This document shows, one piece after another, positions 60,954-64,000 of a stretch of DNA of 64,000 nt. The notes under the pieces were generated by a model. It did no database searches, was not told where the DNA came from, and saw only the letters and a program-made list of their open reading frames with translations. Within the stretch, counting starts at the first letter, position 1; every line of letters begins with the position of its first letter. This DNA comes from Mycobacterium sp. IS-1264 (GTDB lineage: Bacteria > Actinomycetota > Actinomycetes > Mycobacteriales > Mycobacteriaceae), in NCBI RefSeq assembly GCF_001954195.1, contig NZ_MBES01000002.1, positions 28,374-92,373 of the forward strand, in the 5' to 3' direction. The position numbers were made by a program, and so were the translations under genes.

Positions 60954-62030
60954 ATGGCCATACCCGTCGTTCAACTGGGCACCGGCAACGTCGGCATCCA
61001 CGCGCTGCGCGCCCTGATCACCAACCCCGAGTTCGAGCTCACCGGTGTCTGGGTCTCATCGGATGCCAAGGCGGGCAAGGACGCGGCAGAGCTTGCCGGG
61101 CTTGCGGATTCGACCGGCGTGTTAGCCAGCACCGACCTGGACGCCGTCCTCGCCACCGGGCCGCAATGCGCGGTGTACAACGCGCTGGCCGACAACCGGC
61201 TGCCCGAGGCGCTGGAGGACTACCGGCGCGTCCTGGCGGCCGGGATCAACATCGTCGGCAGCGGCCCAGTGTTTTTGCAATACCCGTGGCAGGTGATCCC
61301 CGAGGATCTCATCAAACCCTTGGAAGACGCAGCGCGCGAAGGGAATTCGAGCCTGTACGTCAACGGGATCGACCCGGGTTTCGCGAACGATCTGGTGCCA
61401 CTGGCATTGGCCGGGACCTGTCAGAGCATTCAACAGATTCGCTGCATGGAGATCGTCGACTACGCCACCTACGACAGCGCCGCGGTCATGTTCGACGTCA
61501 TGGGGTTCGGAAAGCCGATGGACGACATCCCCATGCTGCTGCAGCCCGGCGTGCTGAGCTTGGCGTGGGGATCGGTAATCCGGCAATTGGCTGCGGGCCT
61601 GGGTGTTTCGCTCGACGAGGTCACCCAGACGTACATTCGCGAGCCGGCTCCCGAAGACTTCGACATCGCGTCGGGCCACATCCCCAAAGGCAGCGCCGCG
61701 GCGCTGCGCTTCGAGGTGTTCGGAATGGTCAACGGCGACCCTGTCGTCGTCGTGGAACACGTCACCCGATTGCGAGAGGATTTGTGCCCCGACTGGCCAC
61801 AGCCGGCCCAGGAAGGCGGTTCCTATCGCATTGAGGTCACCGGCGAGCCGTCCTATGCCATGGACATCTGCCTGAGCAGCCCCAACGGCGATCACAACCA
61901 CGCCGGACTGGTCGCAACCGCCATGCGGGTAGTCAATGCGATCCCGGCGGTGGTGGCCGCGCCGCCCGGCATCGTCACGACGCTCGACCTGCCCCTGATC
62001 ACCGGCCGGGGCCTGTACGTCCCGGGGTGA
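60954..62030 (+). CDS. Dihydrodipicolinate-reductase-like NAD(P)-binding dehydrogenase
   Basis: A 358-residue protein whose N-terminal Rossmann domain reads VVQLGTGNVGIHALRALI with VWVSSDAKAGKDAAEL. The rest resembles the 2,4-diaminopentanoate-dehydrogenase/DapB-like group found in many mycobacteria. The substrate is unknown. The family C-terminus (VVAAPPGIVTTLDLPLITGRG) is intact. GAGGAG overlaps the SDR stop just before the ATG, so the two genes form an operon. It corresponds to Rv0926c. Confidence 0.85.
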   Translation: MAIPVVQLGTGNVGIHALRALITNPEFELTGVWVSSDAKAGKDAAELAGLADSTGVLASTDLDAVLATGPQCAVYNALADNRLPEALEDYRRVLAAGINIVGSGPVFLQYPWQVIPEDLIKPLEDAAREGNSSLYVNGIDPGFANDLVPLALAGTCQSIQQIRCMEIVDYATYDSAAVMFDVMGFGKPMDDIPMLLQPGVLSLAWGSVIRQLAAGLGVSLDEVTQTYIREPAPEDFDIASGHIPKGSAAALRFEVFGMVNGDPVVVVEHVTRLREDLCPDWPQPAQEGGSYRIEVTGEPSYAMDICLSSPNGDHNHAGLVATAMRVVNAIPAVVAAPPGIVTTLDLPLITGRGLYVPG

Positions 62031-62044
62031 AGCCGCATTAACAA

Positions 62045-62064
62045 TTAGCTAAGTGTTCGGCTAA
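62045..62064. promoter_or_regulatory. Inverted repeat in the mntH promoter
   Basis: TTAGC and GCTAA are separated by 10 bp, and TTAGCTAA is itself a palindrome. The element sits 28 bp before the mntH start in an AT-rich promoter region. A metal-sensing repressor such as MntR or IdeR would be the natural candidate. The match to a specific consensus is not established. Confidence 0.4.
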
Positions 62065-62091
62065 CCTCACTTTTATATTCGGGTAAGTGAA

Positions 62092-63333
62092 GTGAGGGTC
62101 GATCCGTTGGCGCAAGGCACCCAGGCCTCGCTCAAGACGAGCTGGTATTTGCTCGGTCCTGCGTTCGTCGCCGCCATCGCCTACGTCGATCCCGGAAACG
62201 TCGCGGCCAACGTCAGCGCCGGCACCCAATTCGGCTACCTCCTGTTGTGGGTCATCGTCGCGGCCAATGTGATGGCCGGCCTGGTGCAGTATCTGTCGGC
62301 GAAACTCGGGCTGGTGACGGGACATTCGCTGCCCGAGGCAATCGGCACGCGGATGAGCCGTCCGCTCCGGCTCACTTTCTGGGCGCAAGCCGAAATCGTG
62401 GCAATGGCAACCGATGTGGCCGAAGTCATCGGTGGCGCAATAGCCTTGCGCATCCTGTTCGGTTTGCCGCTACCGCTCGGCGGGGTGATCACCGGAGTCA
62501 TTTCGCTGCTGCTGCTGACGATCAGGGATCGCCGCGGGCAGCTTCTGTTCGAACGCGTCATCACGGGCTTGCTGCTCGTCATCGCCGTCGGATTCGCGGC
62601 CAGTTTCTTCGTGGCCACGCCGCCACCCGAAGCCGTCATCAGCGGATTGGTGCCTCGTTTCCGTGGCACCGAAAGCGTGCTGCTGGCCGCGGCGATCTTG
62701 GGCGCCACCGTGATGCCGCATGCGGTGTACCTGCACTCGGGTCTGGCCCTGGACCGGCACGGGCATCCCGAGGCGGGCCAACACCGACGCTGGCTGCTCC
62801 GCGTCACCCGGGTGGACGTCGTGCTGGCCATGGCGGTGGCCGGGACGGTGAACGCGGCGATGCTGCTGGTCGCCGCCATCAACCTGCAGGGCCGCGAAAC
62901 CACCGGCTCCATCGAGGGTGCGTACGCCGCGGTCCATAACACGTTAGGCGTGGCGATCGCGGTGCTGTTCGCCATCGGATTGCTGGCGTCCGGGTTGGCG
63001 TCGGCATCGGTGGGCGCCTACGCCGGCGCCATGATCATGCAGGGATTGCTGCACCGCTCGATCCCCATGCTGGTGCGGCGATTGATCACGCTGTGCCCGG
63101 CCGTGGCGATCCTGGCGTTCGGTGTCGATCCCACGCGAACCCTGGTGCTCTCGCAGGTCGTGCTGTCCTTCGGCATCCCGTTCGCTGTGCTTCCGCTCAT
63201 CCGGTTGACCAGCAATCGCACGCTGATGGGTACCGACGCCAACCACCCCGTCACGACGGCTATTGGCTGGACGGTCGGAGTAATGATCAGCGCGCTTAAC
63301 ATCGCGCTGATTTGGCTGACGTTGACCGGCTGA
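62092..63333 (+). CDS. mntH: Nramp-family Mn2+/divalent-metal transporter
   Basis: A 413-residue polytopic membrane protein with about eleven helices. The Nramp metal-site motif in helix 1 is AYVDPGNVAANV (DPGN), and the helix-6 motif is VMPHAVYLHSG (MPH), both required for Mn2+/Fe2+ selectivity and proton coupling. It imports manganese and other divalent metals. The GTG at 62092 is the first start in frame. It is 15 residues shorter than M. tuberculosis MntH as I recall, so an upstream start outside normal codons is not needed. Confidence 0.95.
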   Translation: MRVDPLAQGTQASLKTSWYLLGPAFVAAIAYVDPGNVAANVSAGTQFGYLLLWVIVAANVMAGLVQYLSAKLGLVTGHSLPEAIGTRMSRPLRLTFWAQAEIVAMATDVAEVIGGAIALRILFGLPLPLGGVITGVISLLLLTIRDRRGQLLFERVITGLLLVIAVGFAASFFVATPPPEAVISGLVPRFRGTESVLLAAAILGATVMPHAVYLHSGLALDRHGHPEAGQHRRWLLRVTRVDVVLAMAVAGTVNAAMLLVAAINLQGRETTGSIEGAYAAVHNTLGVAIAVLFAIGLLASGLASASVGAYAGAMIMQGLLHRSIPMLVRRLITLCPAVAILAFGVDPTRTLVLSQVVLSFGIPFAVLPLIRLTSNRTLMGTDANHPVTTAIGWTVGVMISALNIALIWLTLTG

Positions 63334-63336
63334 GCA

Positions 63337-63359
63337 TCCGCGCAAGGTTGTCTCGCGGA
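63337..63359 (+). terminator. Hairpin after mntH
   Basis: TCCGCG (63337-63342) pairs with CGCGGA (63354-63359), immediately after the stop codon. The stem is short and lacks a U-run. The remaining gap to 63541 shows no gene, only an A7 run near 63457. Confidence 0.4.
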
Positions 63360-63541
63360 CGACCTGCCTAGATATGCACTCCGGATCCGGCCGTGAGGCC
63401 CGTTTCATTCATGTGTCCCCATCCGCCCCCGGCGCCGCTACGAAAACGTCTTCAAAAAAATGGTCCGAGTCCCCTCCGGTGCTTCCTCCTACCTATGACA
63501 ACGGCCCACCCGGGGCCGAGACCTACACAAAGGAGCACCTG

Positions 63542-64000
63542 ATGACAACCGACCACGACTTCGATCCAACCGCACTTGCACCACGCGGCGAAGAACCCAC
63601 CGCGGCGTACGCCTGGGCGTCAAGCCCGCTCGGCGACCCGACCGATTCGGCCTCACACCTTCCGTCAGAGCACGAGTTTCCGCTTGCGCCCGACCAGATC
63701 GCCCCCGAGCCCAAGCCGAAGTCCATCAACAAGACGATGGTGGCCGCCGGCTTGATCGGCCTGATCAGTGCGGGCACCGCGCTCGGAATCGCCCTGTTAG
63801 GCGGCTCCTCGCAGCCGCAGCACGTCGCGGTCGCGTCGGGTTCCAGCGCGGTGCCTGCCGCGGCTCCCGCATCGGTCGCACCGGCACCGGTGGTCGTCGC
63901 CGCGCCCGATGGCGGCCAGCTCTCGATTGCGCCCGCCGGCCAGCAGCTGGGTGCTGCGACCGCTGCGGCCGTAGCCGTGCAACGACACCGCGACGTCGAC
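63542..64000 (+). CDS. Membrane-anchored Ala/Pro-rich protein, truncated by the window
   Basis: The first 153 residues of a protein that runs past the right edge. Residues 1-58 are acidic and disordered (MTTDHDFDPTALAPRGEE...). One helix follows (MVAAGLIGLISAGTALGIALLGG, about 66-88). The extracytoplasmic part begins as a long Ala/Pro/Val-rich stretch (VPAAAPASVAPAPVVVAAPD). AAAGGAG lies 7 nt before the ATG. Such proteins are common in mycobacterial envelopes, but I cannot name this one. No complete domain is seen. Confidence 0.8.
   Translation, partial: MTTDHDFDPTALAPRGEEPTAAYAWASSPLGDPTDSASHLPSEHEFPLAPDQIAPEPKPKSINKTMVAAGLIGLISAGTALGIALLGGSSQPQHVAVASGSSAVPAAAPASVAPAPVVVAAPDGGQLSIAPAGQQLGAATAAAVAVQRHRDVD

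Overview
This is a chromosomal window from a non-tuberculous Mycobacterium, probably a slow grower. The DNA is GC-rich. From memory, gene content and order follow the M. tuberculosis stretch from about Rv0996 down to Rv0924c, read in the opposite direction (mprAB-pepD, accA2/accD2, sucCD, uvrD1, pgi, ligD/ku, pst, mntH). There are no PE/PPE genes, insertion sequences, CRISPR arrays or rRNA genes. A precorrin-6A synthase (cobF) sits at the locus where the M. tuberculosis complex has lost it, which argues against that complex.

Layout. 1-362: the 3' end of an unrecognised, compositionally odd gene beside tRNA-Ala(CGC). 413-4487 (minus): divisome receptor glpR, a GNAT acetyltransferase, gephyrin-like glp/moeA1 and galU. 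4564-6316: folate cyclo-ligase, the redox chaperone gene ruc behind a CIRCE operator, and a SAF-domain protein. 6329-11384 (minus): an MscL paralogue with a zinc ribbon, moaB2, pepD and the envelope-stress system mprA-mprB, with a 19-bp MprA-box-like repeat upstream. 11625-11798: rpmF. 12026-20390: a tightly overlapping six-gene acyl-CoA operon (AtuA-like, fadE13, accD2, accA2, fadE12, echA7). 20500-29096: a DUF1707 protein, a MoxR/VWA pair, purN-purH, perM and a Rv0954-like membrane protein. 29342-33916: an F420-dependent oxidoreductase behind a KstR-type operator, a thiolase-like protein and sucCD. 34166-42317: an M23 peptidase, uvrD1, chorismate mutase, pgi, an SDR and an Fpg-type glycosylase. 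42321-45314: cobF, an AurF-like diiron oxygenase and a flavin monooxygenase. 45390-47400: a candidate structured RNA, a STAS/HATPase fusion and a second KstR-linked F420 oxidoreductase. 47460-56818: lipid-type enzymes, a FAH/metallo-beta-lactamase fusion, and the NHEJ genes ligD and ku, separated by a mannitol dehydrogenase/PfkB kinase pair. 56823-59834: pstS-pstC-pstA. 60152-63333: an SDR and a dehydrogenase behind a third KstR-type site, then mntH. 63542-64000: a truncated membrane-anchored protein.

The most interesting items are regulatory. (1) A leaderless 19-codon leader ORF containing Phe-Phe-Tyr-Gly-Tyr and followed by a hairpin lies directly upstream of chorismate mutase, which suggests Phe/Tyr-sensing attenuation. 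(2) A compact three-way-junction RNA fold lies upstream of the STAS/HATPase gene. (3) Three KstR-consensus sites lie within 31 kb. (4) MprA, CIRCE and CRP sites sit where their known target genes would place them. Motif matches were read by eye. Orthology statements rest on recall of family sequences, not on searches.
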